Shown here: in pieces, positions 1 to 8,807 of the stretch
How the letters are laid out: the number at the start of each line of letters is the position of its first letter
Position numbering within the stretch: position 1 is the stretch's first letter
Source of the DNA: Streptomyces albus subsp. albus
Lineage (GTDB): Bacteria > Actinomycetota > Actinomycetes > Streptomycetales > Streptomycetaceae
Length of the DNA: 64,000 bases
Assembly (NCBI RefSeq): GCF_000725885.1
Contig: NZ_JODR01000005.1
Coordinates: 1 to 64,000, forward strand
Direction of reading: 5' to 3'
Made by a program: the position numbers and the translations under genes
Notes under the pieces: model-generated
Database searches by the model: none
What the model was told of the DNA's origin: nothing
What the model saw: the letters and a program-made list of their open reading frames with translations, nothing else

Positions 1-357
1 TCCGGCCGCGCGGCGGACTGTTGCCCGGTCTCCTCGCGACCTGGCACCCACCCTGGGAACCGGCTCCCCACCCCCGCAAACATGTGACCTACGACCCCGA
101 ATAGTCCGATATGCCCGATACGGGAAGCCGCCCCACCCCCACCCCTGTTCCCGGCATACCGGACATACGAAGCGGGGTCGTATGTGACCCGTCCCCTATG
201 GGCGCCCTCACATCCCGCCTCCCGCGCCCTCACCCACAGGACACCGGCCCCGCACCCCCTGCCACCAGTCTTCAGCCCTCAACGAACGGGCCCGCACGTG
301 TGGGGCGGGCTGTCCGGGGAACCGTGACCTGGGAAATACCCACGGCAGGAGGCAGCG
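1..357. other. Intergenic region with long imperfect inverted repeat
   Basis: No convincing gene lies upstream of the thioredoxin start. Two arms, 84-99 and 173-188, are inverted repeats matching at 14 of 16 positions around the shared core TACGACCCCG. They are separated by about 70 bases that contain shorter CCGATAT/ATACCGG-like repeats. This could be a paired regulator-binding region or the promoter of the thioredoxin gene, but no clear -10/-35 pair is visible. Confidence 0.4.
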
Positions 358-771
358 ATGAACGCGACGGTCGAGCTGACCAAGGACAACTTCGACGAGA
401 TCGTCAAGGAGAACGATTTCGTCCTGATCGACTTCTGGGCCTCCTGGTGCGGTCCCTGCCGCAGCTTCGCCCCGGTCTACGAGGCCGCGGCGGAACGGCA
501 CAGCGACCTCACCTTCGCCAAGGTGGACACCGAGGCCCAGCAGGAGCTCGCCGCCGCCTTCAAGGTGCAGTCCATTCCGACGCTGGCGATCATCCGGGAC
601 CGCACCCTCCTGTTCGCACAGCCGGGAGCGCTTCCGGAGGCCGCGCTGGAGGACCTCATCGGCCAGGCCCGTGCTCTGGACATGGACGAGGTCCGGCGGG
701 CCGCCGCACAGGCGCAGCAGCAGGGCGCCTCCCAGGGCGGCGGGCAGGAGGGTGCGCCGGGCAGCGCCTGA
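358..771 (+). CDS. Thioredoxin
   Basis: A cytoplasmic thiol-disulfide oxidoreductase of 137 residues. The thioredoxin fold fills residues 1-108, with the redox pair C31/C34 in WCGPC after the beta strand FVLIDFWAS, and the cis-proline motif SIPT near residue 76. The last 30 residues are a low-complexity Gln/Gly/Ala tail, which makes the protein longer than classical 105-110 residue thioredoxins. The ATG is preceded by GGCAGGAGGCAGCG, a strong ribosome binding site. It is monocistronic as far as visible: the next gene on the same strand starts 221 bases later and has its own ribosome binding site. Thioredoxin reductase is not in the window, so this is probably an accessory thioredoxin rather than the main trxA. 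Confidence 0.93.
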   Translation: MNATVELTKDNFDEIVKENDFVLIDFWASWCGPCRSFAPVYEAAAERHSDLTFAKVDTEAQQELAAAFKVQSIPTLAIIRDRTLLFAQPGALPEAALEDLIGQARALDMDEVRRAAAQAQQQGASQGGGQEGAPGSA

Positions 772-992
772 CGCCACGGGTCCGCAGCGGACCGGTACGT
801 CCGTGGTGGACCCGGTGCATGGAGTCAGGGAGTACGTGCGCACCGGCAAAGACCGCCGTGCCGGCCACCGCGCACCGGACACACCGCCGCACCGCCGGAG
901 AGGCGCCGCGCCGGTGACGTCCTGGACGGGAGGTGCCGGTCTCTTCCGGGACGGGGACCGGCCGAGAGGGACAGGGGAGGGGCAGTATCGCG

Positions 993-2051
993 ATGAGCGA
1001 GGCGACGACGGCCGGGCCGGGGGTGGTGTCCGGCGCCACCTCGGGTCGGCAGCAGGACGGTGAGACGAGGACCACTGTCTGGGTGGCGCTGGGGGCCAAT
1101 CTCCTCATCGCCGTCGCGAAGCTCGTCGGCGGGCTCTTCGCCGGCTCGCCCGCGCTGCTGTCGGAGGCCGCGCACTCGGTGGCCGACAGCCTCAACGAGG
1201 TGTTCCTCCTCGCCTCCCTCAAGCGCAGCCGCAAACCGGCGGACAGCGCGCACCCGTTCGGTTACGGCAAGGAGCGGTTCTTCTGGTCGCTGCTTGCCGC
1301 CGTGGGCATTTTCATCACCGGTGGCTGCTTCTCCTTCTTCCAGGGGTTCGAGGCGTTCCGCTCCGAGGGACAGGAGACACTGAGCGGCTATGTGATCGGC
1401 CTGGTGGTCCTGTTCGTCGCGCTGCTGGCCGAGGGGACCTCGCGGGCGCTGCTCCAGGTGCGGCGTCAGGCCCGGCAGGCGGGCCGGTCGGTGCGGGCCG
1501 AGATGCGGCAGAGCGAGGACCCGGCGCTGCGGACGGTGTTCGCGGAGGACAGTGCGGCCTGTCTGGGTGTGCTGCTGGCCATGGCCGGGATGGTGCTGCA
1601 CATGGTGACCGGCGAGGGCTGGTACGAGGGCGTCGCCTCGCTGCTGATCGGCGGGCTGCTGGTGCACATCGCCTTCGCGCTCGGGCGCAGTGCCAAGGAC
1701 CGGCTCGTCGGTGTGGCGGCCGATCCGGTGCTGCGGCGCGAGATCCTCGACTTCCTGGACGGCCAGCCGGAGATCGACGCCGTCACGGAACTGCTCACCA
1801 TGCGGCTGGGCCCGGACTCCGTGCTGCTCGCGGCGCGGGTCGATCTGATGCCGGGGGTCGAGAGCGAGTTGCTGGAGGACGTCCTGGTCCGGGTGAAGCG
1901 GAACCTGGCCAGGCAGTGCCCGCACGTCGACCACGTCTTCCTGGACGTGGTCGACGCGGACCGGGAGGACCGCCGCCGGGCCCGGCGGGAGAGGAAGGCG
2001 ATCGAACGCGCCGCCGAGGCCCAGGCCGCCGAGGGCCGCGGCGACGGCTGA
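993..2051 (+). CDS. Cation diffusion facilitator (CDF) family metal efflux transporter
   Basis: An inner-membrane divalent-cation/proton antiporter of 352 residues. An N-terminal bundle of about six helices (roughly residues 28-230) carries the CDF metal site HSVADSLN (His and Asp) in helix 2 and its partner EDSAAC in helix 5. A soluble cytoplasmic domain follows (about 235-320), then a charged Arg/Glu tail. I chose the ATG behind AGGGGAGGGGC rather than an in-frame start 60 bases upstream, because only this one has a ribosome binding site. The substrate (Zn, Fe, Mn, Co) cannot be read from sequence. It converges on the beta-glucosidase gene with only 28 bases between stop codons. Confidence 0.92.
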   Translation: MSEATTAGPGVVSGATSGRQQDGETRTTVWVALGANLLIAVAKLVGGLFAGSPALLSEAAHSVADSLNEVFLLASLKRSRKPADSAHPFGYGKERFFWSLLAAVGIFITGGCFSFFQGFEAFRSEGQETLSGYVIGLVVLFVALLAEGTSRALLQVRRQARQAGRSVRAEMRQSEDPALRTVFAEDSAACLGVLLAMAGMVLHMVTGEGWYEGVASLLIGGLLVHIAFALGRSAKDRLVGVAADPVLRREILDFLDGQPEIDAVTELLTMRLGPDSVLLAARVDLMPGVESELLEDVLVRVKRNLARQCPHVDHVFLDVVDADREDRRRARRERKAIERAAEAQAAEGRGDG

Positions 2052-2079
2052 CGGCCGGCAGGCCCCGGCGGGCGCGCGG

Positions 2080-3588
2080 TCACTCCTGCGGCAGCAGACC
2101 CGTACGGGCCACCTGCCCGTACCAGCCCGCGCTGGACTTCGGGGTGCGCCGCTGGGTGGCGTAGTCGACGTGGACGAGACCGAAGCGCTTGTCGTATCCC
2201 CACGCCCACTCGAAGTTGTCCAGGAGCGACCACACGAAGTAGCCGCGCACGTCGGCCCCCGCCCGCAGTGCCTCGTGCACGGCGGCCAGGTGGCTGCGCA
2301 GATACGCGATCCGCTCGGGGTCGTGGAAGCGGCCGTCCTCGTCGGGGCTGTCGGGGTAGGCCGCGCCGTTCTCGGTCACGTACAGCGGGACGCCCGGAGC
2401 CTCGCGGTGGAAGCGCAGCAGCAGCTCCGTCAGCCCGCTGGGGTCGATGCTCCAGCCCATGGCGGTCTGCTCGCCGGGCTGCCGGTGGAAGGCGACCCGG
2501 TCCGCGCCCGGCCAGGGGGAGTGCGCGCTGGCGCCGTGGCCGTCCTGGCGCTCGGGTTCGGTGCCCTCGGGGGCGGCGGAGACCACGTTGGGCGTGTAGT
2601 AGTTGAGGCAGATACCGTCCAGCGGCTGCTGCGCCAGCGCGGTGTCGCCGTCCTGGACGAAGGACCAGTCGGTGACCGCCGCCGTGTCCGCCAGCAGATC
2701 CTCGTCGTAGGCGCCGCGCAGCATCGGGCCGGTGAAGACGCGGGTGGCCAGGGCGTCGATGCGGCGGGCCGCGTCCTGGTCGGCCGGACCGGCGGTGCGG
2801 GGCCGGACCGCGGCGGGGTTGAGGCTGACGGTCACCTGGGCGCTGCCGGGCAGCGCGGCGCGCAGGGCCTGGACGGCGAGGCCGTGGCCCAGGTTGAGGT
2901 GGTGGGCCGCACGCAGCGCGTCGACGGGATCGGTACGGCCGGGCGCGTGCACGCCCGAGCCGTAGCCGAGGAAGGCGCTGCACCACGGCTCGTTGAGCGT
3001 CGTCCACAGCTCGACGCGGTCGTCCAGCGCGTCGGCGACCAGCCCGGCGTACTCCGCGAACCGGTACGCCGTATCCCGTGCCGGCCAGCCGCCCGCGTCC
3101 TCCAGCTCCTGGGGCAGGTCCCAGTGGTAGAGGGTGAGGGCGGGGGTGATCCCCGCGGCGAGCAGCTCGTCGGTGAGGGAGCGGTAGAAGTCGAGTCCGC
3201 GCCGGTCGGCGGGGCCGCGGCCGGCCGGCTGGACGCGGGACCAGGAGACGGAGAAACGGTAGGAGCCCAGGCCCAGTTCGGACATCAGGGCCACGTCGTC
3301 CCGGTACCGGTGGTAGTGGTCGCAGGCGACATCACCGGTGTCGCCGCCGGCGGTCGCACCGGGCGTGTGCGAGAACGTGTCCCAGATGGACGGCGTACGG
3401 CCGTCCTCCGCCACCGCGCCCTCGATCTGGTACGCGGCGGTGGCGGCGCCCCACAGGAAGCCCGCGGGGAAGCGCAGGGCGGGGGCGCCGCCCGGCGAGG
3501 CGGCCGGCCGGGTGCGCTCTGCGAGGCGGTCCGCCTGGGCCGGGCCGGTCTCGTCGGCGGGCCGGGTCTCTTCGGTGGGCAGGGTCAT
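2080..3588 (-). CDS. bglC: Family 1 beta-glucosidase (cellobiose hydrolysis)
   Basis: A 502-residue GH1 retaining beta-glucosidase without signal peptide, so it acts in the cytoplasm on imported cellobiose or cello-oligosaccharides. The acid/base glutamate is E200 in TLNEPW and the nucleophile is E406 in YVTENG. The N-terminal [19 protein letters not shown] and the late NFEWAWGY segments are typical of the family. The first 37 residues are a Pro/Glu-rich extension. It is the last gene of the ceb cluster, separated from cebG by about 150 bases with a hairpin, and it has its own CebR-like box overlapping the ribosome binding site. The layout matches the described cebR/cebEFG/bglC locus of Streptomyces scabiei and S. 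griseus. The exact sugar preference is inferred from that context. Confidence 0.93.
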   Translation of the reverse strand: MTLPTEETRPADETGPAQADRLAERTRPAASPGGAPALRFPAGFLWGAATAAYQIEGAVAEDGRTPSIWDTFSHTPGATAGGDTGDVACDHYHRYRDDVALMSELGLGSYRFSVSWSRVQPAGRGPADRRGLDFYRSLTDELLAAGITPALTLYHWDLPQELEDAGGWPARDTAYRFAEYAGLVADALDDRVELWTTLNEPWCSAFLGYGSGVHAPGRTDPVDALRAAHHLNLGHGLAVQALRAALPGSAQVTVSLNPAAVRPRTAGPADQDAARRIDALATRVFTGPMLRGAYDEDLLADTAAVTDWSFVQDGDTALAQQPLDGICLNYYTPNVVSAAPEGTEPERQDGHGASAHSPWPGADRVAFHRQPGEQTAMGWSIDPSGLTELLLRFHREAPGVPLYVTENGAAYPDSPDEDGRFHDPERIAYLRSHLAAVHEALRAGADVRGYFVWSLLDNFEWAWGYDKRFGLVHVDYATQRRTPKSSAGWYGQVARTGLLPQE

Positions 3589-3601
3589 AGGAGCGCTCCC
3601 A
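3588..3601. promoter_or_regulatory. CebR-like operator overlapping the bglC ribosome binding site
   Basis: The plus-strand sequence TAGGAGCGCTCCCA matches the CebR consensus TGGGAGCGCTCCCA at 13 of 14 positions. It covers the GGGAG ribosome binding site of bglC and ends on the A of its ATG, so the same bases serve as operator and translation signal. By comparison with CebR regulation, repression should be relieved by cellobiose or cellotriose. This is inferred from the match. Confidence 0.85.
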
Positions 3602-3676
3602 TCGTTGGTGCGTGGTGGCCGGGCGCGGGTGCTCCGGCCCGGGGTCGTACCGGAATCCACCGGGTGGCGGGGTGGT

Positions 3677-3725
3677 GGGGCCGCGGGCGGTGGCCGGCCC
3701 CCACGCCGGTTCCGCCCGCGGCCCC
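3677..3725 (-). terminator. Strong hairpin between cebG and bglC
   Basis: Perfect 14-bp arms GGGGCCGCGGGCGG and CCGCCCGCGGCCCC flank a 21-base loop. The hairpin lies just after the cebG stop and before bglC. It may terminate or attenuate the cebEFG transcript, so that bglC is expressed mainly from its own controlled promoter. Confidence 0.6.
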
Positions 3726-3740
3726 TGCCCCGGGTGCGGG

Positions 3741-4733
3741 TCAGCCCTTGACCGCTCCCTGCATGACGCCGCCGACGATCTGCTTGCCGAACAGCGTGAA
3801 GGCGATCAGGAGCGGCAGGGTGCCCAGCAGCGCGCCCGCCATGATCACGGATTCGTCGGGGATGTAGCCGCGGCCGAGGCCGGTCAGCGCCACCTGGACG
3901 GTCGGGTTGTCCTGGGTGAGCGCGATGATCGGCCAGAAGAACTCGTTCCAGGCCAGGACGAAGGTCAGCATGCCCAGTACGGCCATCGCGGGCCGAGCCA
4001 CGGGGAAGACCACGTGCCACACGATGCGCAGGCTGTGTGCGCCGTCCACCCGTGCGGCCTCGATGAGTTCGGTCGGCAGCGCGCCTGTCAGGTACTGGCG
4101 CATGAAGAACACCCCGAAGGCGTTGACCATCATCGGCAGGATGACCGCCTGGAGCTGGTTGGTCCACTCCAGCTCGGCCACCGCCATGAACAGCGGGACG
4201 ACGCTCAGCTGCGGGGGCACCATCATCGTGCCGATCACCATCATCAGCAGCAGGTTCTTGGCGCGGAACCGCAGTTTGGCGAAGGCGTACCCGGCCAGCG
4301 TGGCGAACAGCACGGTGCTCAGCGTGATGCAGCCCGCCACGAAGACCGTGTTGACCAGCGCCTTGCCCATGTTCGCGTCCTGCCACGCGGTGGTCAGGTT
4401 GGCGAACAGGTTGCCGCCGAACCAGAACGGCGGCGGGGTCTCGGCCAGCCTCTGGTTGTCCCGCGAGGCGGCGATGGCCGTCCAGACCAGGGGGAAGAGC
4501 GAGCCGACCGTGAAAAGGACCAGTACGGCGTAGGCGAAGGGCCCGGCGTGCAGCTGCCGTCCCGCGCCGCCCGCCTTCCTCAGCCGTGGGCCGCGTCCCC
4601 GGCGTGCCGTGCCGGTACCGTCCGCGCGGGTGTGCCCTTCGGTCGCGTCGTCCGCTTCCGTGCCGGGCCGGCCGCCGGGGCGGCTGCCCGGGGTACGGCG
4701 CCGGAGAGTGGCCGGCATGTCCGCCCCCTTCAC
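3741..4733 (-). CDS. cebG: Cellobiose-type ABC transporter, inner-membrane permease (MalG/CebG type)
   Basis: A 330-residue permease of the binding-protein-dependent sugar importer family. A charged N-terminal tail of about 45 residues is followed by six predicted helices. The conserved EAA loop, which docks the ATPase, appears as [20 protein letters not shown] near residue 220. It starts with GTG in a GTGA overlap with the stop of cebF, indicating translational coupling. No ATPase gene is present here; in Streptomyces such importers share the remote multi-operon ATPase MsiK. Confidence 0.88.
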   Translation of the reverse strand: MKGADMPATLRRRTPGSRPGGRPGTEADDATEGHTRADGTGTARRGRGPRLRKAGGAGRQLHAGPFAYAVLVLFTVGSLFPLVWTAIAASRDNQRLAETPPPFWFGGNLFANLTTAWQDANMGKALVNTVFVAGCITLSTVLFATLAGYAFAKLRFRAKNLLLMMVIGTMMVPPQLSVVPLFMAVAELEWTNQLQAVILPMMVNAFGVFFMRQYLTGALPTELIEAARVDGAHSLRIVWHVVFPVARPAMAVLGMLTFVLAWNEFFWPIIALTQDNPTVQVALTGLGRGYIPDESVIMAGALLGTLPLLIAFTLFGKQIVGGVMQGAVKG

Positions 4734-5725
4734 CGGGTCCTGCCCAGTCGTCGGGCGATCAGCCAGTTGAGCAGGCCGACCGCGATGAGGATGAGGAGCA
4801 TCGCCCAGGCGATGGCGGAGGCCCTGCCGAGCTGGAAGTTGAACCAGCCCTGCTCGTACAGGTACAGCCCCAGCGTCTGGTACTGGTGGGAGCCGCCGCC
4901 GGTCTGCGAGCCGCCGAACAGCAGCGGCTCGCCGAACAGCTGGGTGGCGCCGATGGTGGAGACCACCACGGTGAACAGGATCGTCGGCCGCAGGCTGGGC
5001 ACCGTCACATGCCGGAACTGCTGCCAGCGGGAGGCGCCGTCCAAGGCGGCCGACTCGTACAGGTCATGGGGGACGGCCTGCATCGCGGCGAGGTAGATCA
5101 GCGCGTTGTAGCCGGTCCACCGCCACACGACGATGGCGGAGACGGCCAGTTGCGAGGTCCAGGTCCCGTTCTCCCAGTCGACATGGTCGATGCCGACCAG
5201 GCCCAGCGCCCAGTTGATCATTCCGTAGTCGCGGCCGAAGAGCATGGCGAACACCAGCGTGGCGGCGGCGACGGAGGTCGCGTACGGGGTGAGCACGGCG
5301 ACCCGGAAGAACGTCGAGCCGCGCAGCTTGTAGTTGAGCAGATGGGCCAGGCCCAGGGCCATCAGCAGCTGCGGCACGGTGGAGAGCACACCGATGGTGA
5401 AGGTGTTGCGCAGGGCGTTCCAGAAGAAGTCGTCCTCCAGCAGCCGCGAGAAGTTCTGCAACCCCACCCACTCCATGTGCGTGGGATCGTGCAGCGACAC
5501 GCGGTGCAGGGAGGCCCAGCCGGTGTACAGCAGCGGGAAGAGCCCGAAGGCGGCGAAGAACAGGAAGAACGGGGCGATGAAGGCGTAGGGGCTGAAGCGT
5601 GCGTCCCAGCGGTGCCGCCGCCGGCCGCCGCGCACCTGGCGGTGTGCGCGGCCGGCGGCTCCCGCGGCGGGAGGCGCGGTGGTCGCCCGGGCCCCGGGGA
5701 GCGGATCAGTCCTCGACGACGTCAT
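4730..5725 (-). CDS. cebF: Cellobiose-type ABC transporter, inner-membrane permease (MalF/CebF type)
   Basis: A 331-residue membrane permease that pairs with CebG to form the translocation channel. Helices start at about residue 45 ([18 protein letters not shown]), and the EAA-type loop reads [20 protein letters not shown] near residue 225. The ATG lies within the 3' end of cebE, giving a 20-base overlap in another frame, so its translation is probably coupled to cebE. The dipartite permease plus lipoprotein arrangement is that of CUT1 oligosaccharide importers. Confidence 0.88.
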   Translation of the reverse strand: MTSSRTDPLPGARATTAPPAAGAAGRAHRQVRGGRRRHRWDARFSPYAFIAPFFLFFAAFGLFPLLYTGWASLHRVSLHDPTHMEWVGLQNFSRLLEDDFFWNALRNTFTIGVLSTVPQLLMALGLAHLLNYKLRGSTFFRVAVLTPYATSVAAATLVFAMLFGRDYGMINWALGLVGIDHVDWENGTWTSQLAVSAIVVWRWTGYNALIYLAAMQAVPHDLYESAALDGASRWQQFRHVTVPSLRPTILFTVVVSTIGATQLFGEPLLFGGSQTGGGSHQYQTLGLYLYEQGWFNFQLGRASAIAWAMLLILIAVGLLNWLIARRLGRTR

Positions 5726-7052
5726 CGATCTTCTTCACCGCGGCGTTCCAGCCCTCCTCGGGCGACTTGCCCTGCTGCTCGACCTGGAGGATGCCGATGT
5801 CGGAGATGGTGGTCTTGATGATCTGGTCCTTCGGGCCCAGCGGCGTGGTGGGGATGCCCTCGGCCGCCTGGGAGAAGATCTTGCCGATGGGCGCCTTGTC
5901 GAAATAGGCGTGCTCGGCGTCCTTGACCTCGGGCAGCTTGTAGGCGGTCTGCGCGCTGGGGAAGCTGGCCTGCTTCTGGAAGAGTTTCGCCTGCTGCTCG
6001 GGCGCGGTCAGCCAGGTGGCCAGCTTGAGGGCCTCCTTCTCGTGCTTGCCGCCCTTGGGCACGGTCAGGAAGGAGCCGCCCCAGTTGGCGGGCTTGGGCG
6101 CTGCCGCCACGTCCCACTTGCCGGCGCCCTTGTCACCGGCCTTCTCCTTGATGTAGCCGAGCATCCAGGGCGGGCAGACCACGGTGGCGAAGGTGCCGTT
6201 GGCGTACGCCTGGTCCCATTCCTTGTCGAACTGCTTGAGGCGGCCGGTCATCTTGCTGTCCACGGCGCGCATCGCCAGGTCCCAGGACTCGCGGACGGCC
6301 TTGCTCTTCTTGTAGACCAGCTTGCCGTCGGCGCTGTAGTACTTGACCGGATAGCTGGCGACCGCGCCGTTGTACAGGCCGGCGGCGCCGTCCATGAACG
6401 CCGTGCCCTTCGGGGCCTTCTTCATGTACTTCTCGCCGGTTTCGACGTACTTGGACCAGTCGCCCCGCCACAGCATGCCGACCTCCTCCCGGTCGGTGGG
6501 CAAGCCAGCCTTCTCGAAGAGGTCCTTGCGGTAGCAGACCCCCATGGGGCCGATGTCGGTGCCCAGGCCGACGACCTGGCCGCCCGGTGCCTTGGCCTGG
6601 TCCCACTTCCACGTCAGCCAGTCGGACTTGTCCACTCCGCCGGCCTTGGCCATGTCGACGAACTTGTCCGCGTGCAGGCGGGAGACCTCGGCGATGTTGT
6701 CCACTTCGACGGCCTGGATGTCGCTCAGTCCGCTGTTGGCCGACAGGTGGTTGAGCAGCGCCGGGTAGTAGTCCTCGTTCCGCTCGGTCGAGTTCTCCTG
6801 GATGCGGATGCCGGGGTGGAGCTTCTCGTACTCGTCGTAGAGGCCGGCCTGCTTGTAGCCGAAGACGCCGAAGACCCCGACCGAGAGCGTCGTCTTGCCG
6901 TCGGCGCCGGCGCTGGATCCGCCGTCGTCGGCGCATCCGCTCAGCAGCCCCGCGCCCAGCACGGCCGCCAGGCCCAGCGCGAGGGGGCGGGTGCGGTGTG
7001 TCCCCCGCACGGTTCTCTTCCCTGTGGTGCCTGTCTCCCTGGTGGTGCCCAT
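5706..7052 (-). CDS. cebE: Cellobiose-type ABC transporter, substrate-binding lipoprotein
   Basis: A 448-residue extracytoplasmic solute-binding protein of family 1. The signal peptide has an Arg/Lys-rich start, a hydrophobic stretch LALGLAAVLGAGLL and the lipobox LLSGC, so the mature cysteine is lipid-anchored. The mature protein begins with a Gly/Ser linker and then the typical lobe LSVGVFGVFGYK. I chose the ATG behind GGAGGGGAC; an upstream extension lacks a ribosome binding site and would block the signal peptide. It heads the cebEFG operon. Two CebR-like boxes lie in the 265 bases shared with the divergent cebR. Confidence 0.88.
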   Translation of the reverse strand: MGTTRETGTTGKRTVRGTHRTRPLALGLAAVLGAGLLSGCADDGGSSAGADGKTTLSVGVFGVFGYKQAGLYDEYEKLHPGIRIQENSTERNEDYYPALLNHLSANSGLSDIQAVEVDNIAEVSRLHADKFVDMAKAGGVDKSDWLTWKWDQAKAPGGQVVGLGTDIGPMGVCYRKDLFEKAGLPTDREEVGMLWRGDWSKYVETGEKYMKKAPKGTAFMDGAAGLYNGAVASYPVKYYSADGKLVYKKSKAVRESWDLAMRAVDSKMTGRLKQFDKEWDQAYANGTFATVVCPPWMLGYIKEKAGDKGAGKWDVAAAPKPANWGGSFLTVPKGGKHEKEALKLATWLTAPEQQAKLFQKQASFPSAQTAYKLPEVKDAEHAYFDKAPIGKIFSQAAEGIPTTPLGPKDQIIKTTISDIGILQVEQQGKSPEEGWNAAVKKIDDVVED

Positions 7053-7119
7053 GGTGGTGCCGTCCCCTCCGAAGCCGCGGAATGCCGGAAGCCCGCCCCC
7101 TCGATGCAGTGGAAAGCAG

Positions 7120-7133
7120 TGGGAGCGCTCCCA
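7120..7133. promoter_or_regulatory. CebR operator, perfect palindrome
   Basis: TGGGAGCGCTCCCA is an exact 14-bp palindrome identical to the published CebR-binding consensus. It lies 68 bases upstream of the cebE start codon. It is the probable main repressor site for cebEFG. Confidence 0.92.
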
Positions 7134-7185
7134 TTCGTGCGATGCAGCATGGGCGAGAAGCCGTGGCCCGTCAAGGGTTATGGCA

Positions 7186-7199
7186 GGGAAGCGCTTCCA
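7186..7199. promoter_or_regulatory. Second, degenerate CebR-like operator
   Basis: GGGAAGCGCTTCCA matches the CebR consensus at 11 of 14 positions and has a perfect 12-bp palindromic core, GGAAGCGCTTCC. It lies 53 bases from the first box (about five helical turns, start to start 66 bp). It could serve autoregulation of cebR, looping, or a related LacI-family protein. Confidence 0.6.
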
Positions 7200-7317
7200 C
7201 GGGCCCGTGTAGTTGAATGAGATCCACACGCACCGCCGGTGCCGTCCCACGGCGGCGGAAGACCGCAGCCGTCGGCGCCTCAGCCGCAGAAGTTCGCCTC
7301 AGAAGGAGGACCCGTCC

Positions 7318-8373
7318 ATGCCAGCAGCCCGCGGGGGAGGCACCGGGAAGCCGGGGCCGACCCTCGAACAGGTCGCCGCGCGCGCCGGCGTCGGCCGGGG
7401 AACGGCCTCCCGGGTCATCAACGGCTCACCCCGGGTCAGCGAGCGCACCCGCGCCGCCGTCCAGGCCGCCGTCGCCGAACTGGGCTACGTCCCCAACCGC
7501 GCCGCCCGCGCCCTGGCCGCAGGCAGCATGGACGCCATCGCCCTGGTCGTCCCCGAGCAGGAGAACAGGCTCTTCGCCGAGCCGTACTTCTCCGAGATTC
7601 TGCGCGGGGTCAGCACCGAACTCGCCGACACGGACATGCAACTGCTGTTGACCCTCATCCGTGACGAACGCGGGCGGGAGCGCTTCCGGCAGTACGCCGC
7701 CGCCCATCGGGTCGACGGGGTGCTGCTGGTGTCCGTGCACGGCGACGACCCGCTCCCCGACCTGCTGCGCGACATCGGCATGCCCGCCGTCATCAGCGGA
7801 CGCCGCTCGCACGACGAGCACGTGCCCTACGTCGACTCCGACAACCTGCTGGGAGCACAGCTCGCCGTCGAACACCTCATCGGGCGCGGGCGCCGCAAGG
7901 TCGCCACCGTCACCGGCCCGCTGGACATGTACGCGGCCCGCTGCCGCCTCGACGGCTACCACGAGGCGCTGCGCGCCGCCGGCCGGCCGGACGGGCACCT
8001 GGTGGAGGAGGGCGACTTCACCGAGGAGGGCGGCCACCGGGCCATGCGGCGCCTGCTGGAGCGGGAACCCGGACTCGACGCCGTCTTCTGCGCCTCCGAC
8101 GTGATGGCCGCCGGCGCCCGGATCGCGCTGCGCGAGGCCGGACGCGAGGTGCCCGACGAGGTGGCCCTGGTCGGCTTCGACGACTCGGCCGTCGCACGCC
8201 ATATGGACCCGCCGCTGACCACCGTGCGCCAGCCCATCGAGGAGATGGGCCGCGCCATGGTCCGGATGCTGCTGGGTCTGATGACCGGGCGGCGGGAGCG
8301 GGCCGTCCGCGACACTGCGGGGCAACACCACCTGGTACTGCCCACGGAACTGGTCCGGCGCCGCTCCTCGTGA
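7318..8373 (+). CDS. cebR: LacI-family repressor of cellobiose utilisation
   Basis: A 351-residue LacI/GalR regulator. The helix-turn-helix and hinge occupy residues 12-65 (TLEQVAARAGVGRGTASRVI, then NGSPRVS), closely resembling the CebR reading head. A periplasmic-binding-protein-like effector domain follows, with signature DAIALVVPE and the C-terminal DEVALVGFDDS. The ATG is preceded by AGAAGGAGGACCCGTCC. The gene is divergent from cebE, as in described Streptomyces loci. The palindromes upstream of cebE and bglC are its likely targets, with cello-oligosaccharides as inducers (inferred). Its last codons run directly into an 18-bp tandem repeat. Confidence 0.9.
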   Translation: MPAARGGGTGKPGPTLEQVAARAGVGRGTASRVINGSPRVSERTRAAVQAAVAELGYVPNRAARALAAGSMDAIALVVPEQENRLFAEPYFSEILRGVSTELADTDMQLLLTLIRDERGRERFRQYAAAHRVDGVLLVSVHGDDPLPDLLRDIGMPAVISGRRSHDEHVPYVDSDNLLGAQLAVEHLIGRGRRKVATVTGPLDMYAARCRLDGYHEALRAAGRPDGHLVEEGDFTEEGGHRAMRRLLEREPGLDAVFCASDVMAAGARIALREAGREVPDEVALVGFDDSAVARHMDPPLTTVRQPIEEMGRAMVRMLLGLMTGRRERAVRDTAGQHHLVLPTELVRRRSS

Positions 8374-8447
8374 GAGCGCTGCTCCTCGTGAGACCGCTGC
8401 CTTTCATGAGGCCGCCGCTCCTCGTGAGGCCGCTGTTCCTTGCGAGG
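8358..8447 (+). repeat. Degenerate 18-bp tandem repeat spanning the cebR stop codon
   Basis: Five consecutive 18-base units of the form SCGCYGCTCCTCGTGAGR begin inside the last four codons of cebR and run past its stop. The units start at 8358, 8376, 8394, 8412 and 8430, and a decayed sixth follows. The pattern suggests repeated local duplication of the gene's 3' end. Confidence 0.8.
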
Positions 8448-8466
8448 GCGCCGCTGCCTGGGTGAA

Positions 8467-8700
8467 GGCCGCCCGCCGCTCGGCCCGGGACGGGCGCTGG
8501 AGGGTCGGAGAGCGTGTGCTGCTGCGGCTCGGGACGGGCGCGGATCGGTCGGGGCCTGAAGCCCCCGTCTGGGGCCGGCGCTGGTCGGTCCGGGAGCGTC
8601 TGCCCCGCTGGCGGGACGGGCGCCGGTCGGTCTGCGGTCGCCCGCCGCTCCGCTCGGGACCGGCGCCGGTCGGTCCGCGGTCGGCTCACTGGCCGGGGCT
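8467..8700 (+). repeat. Non-coding stretch with dispersed repeats
   Basis: The 434 bases between cebR and the sensor kinase hold no convincing gene. About five imperfect copies of GGGACGGGCGCYGGTCGGTC recur at 40-70 base intervals, with variable flanks such as GGAGCGTSTG. I see no defined hairpin or promoter. The segment looks like slowly decaying duplications, a continuation of the neighbouring tandem array. Confidence 0.55.
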
Positions 8701-8807
8701 GGCGGTGGTGTGCCGGAGGCCGCCTGCCGTACCGCACGAACCGTCACGCACAGGACGGAAGCCGTCACGCACGGGGGTGGAGGGCGGCGACCGGCCGGTG
8801 GCCACTT

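Noticed and set aside
2080..4386. A 768-codon reading of the beta-glucosidase that includes an N-terminal extension
   Set aside because: The extension lies opposite/over the cebG gene in another frame and crosses the CebR box; the internal ATG directly after the operator gives a normal GH1 protein.
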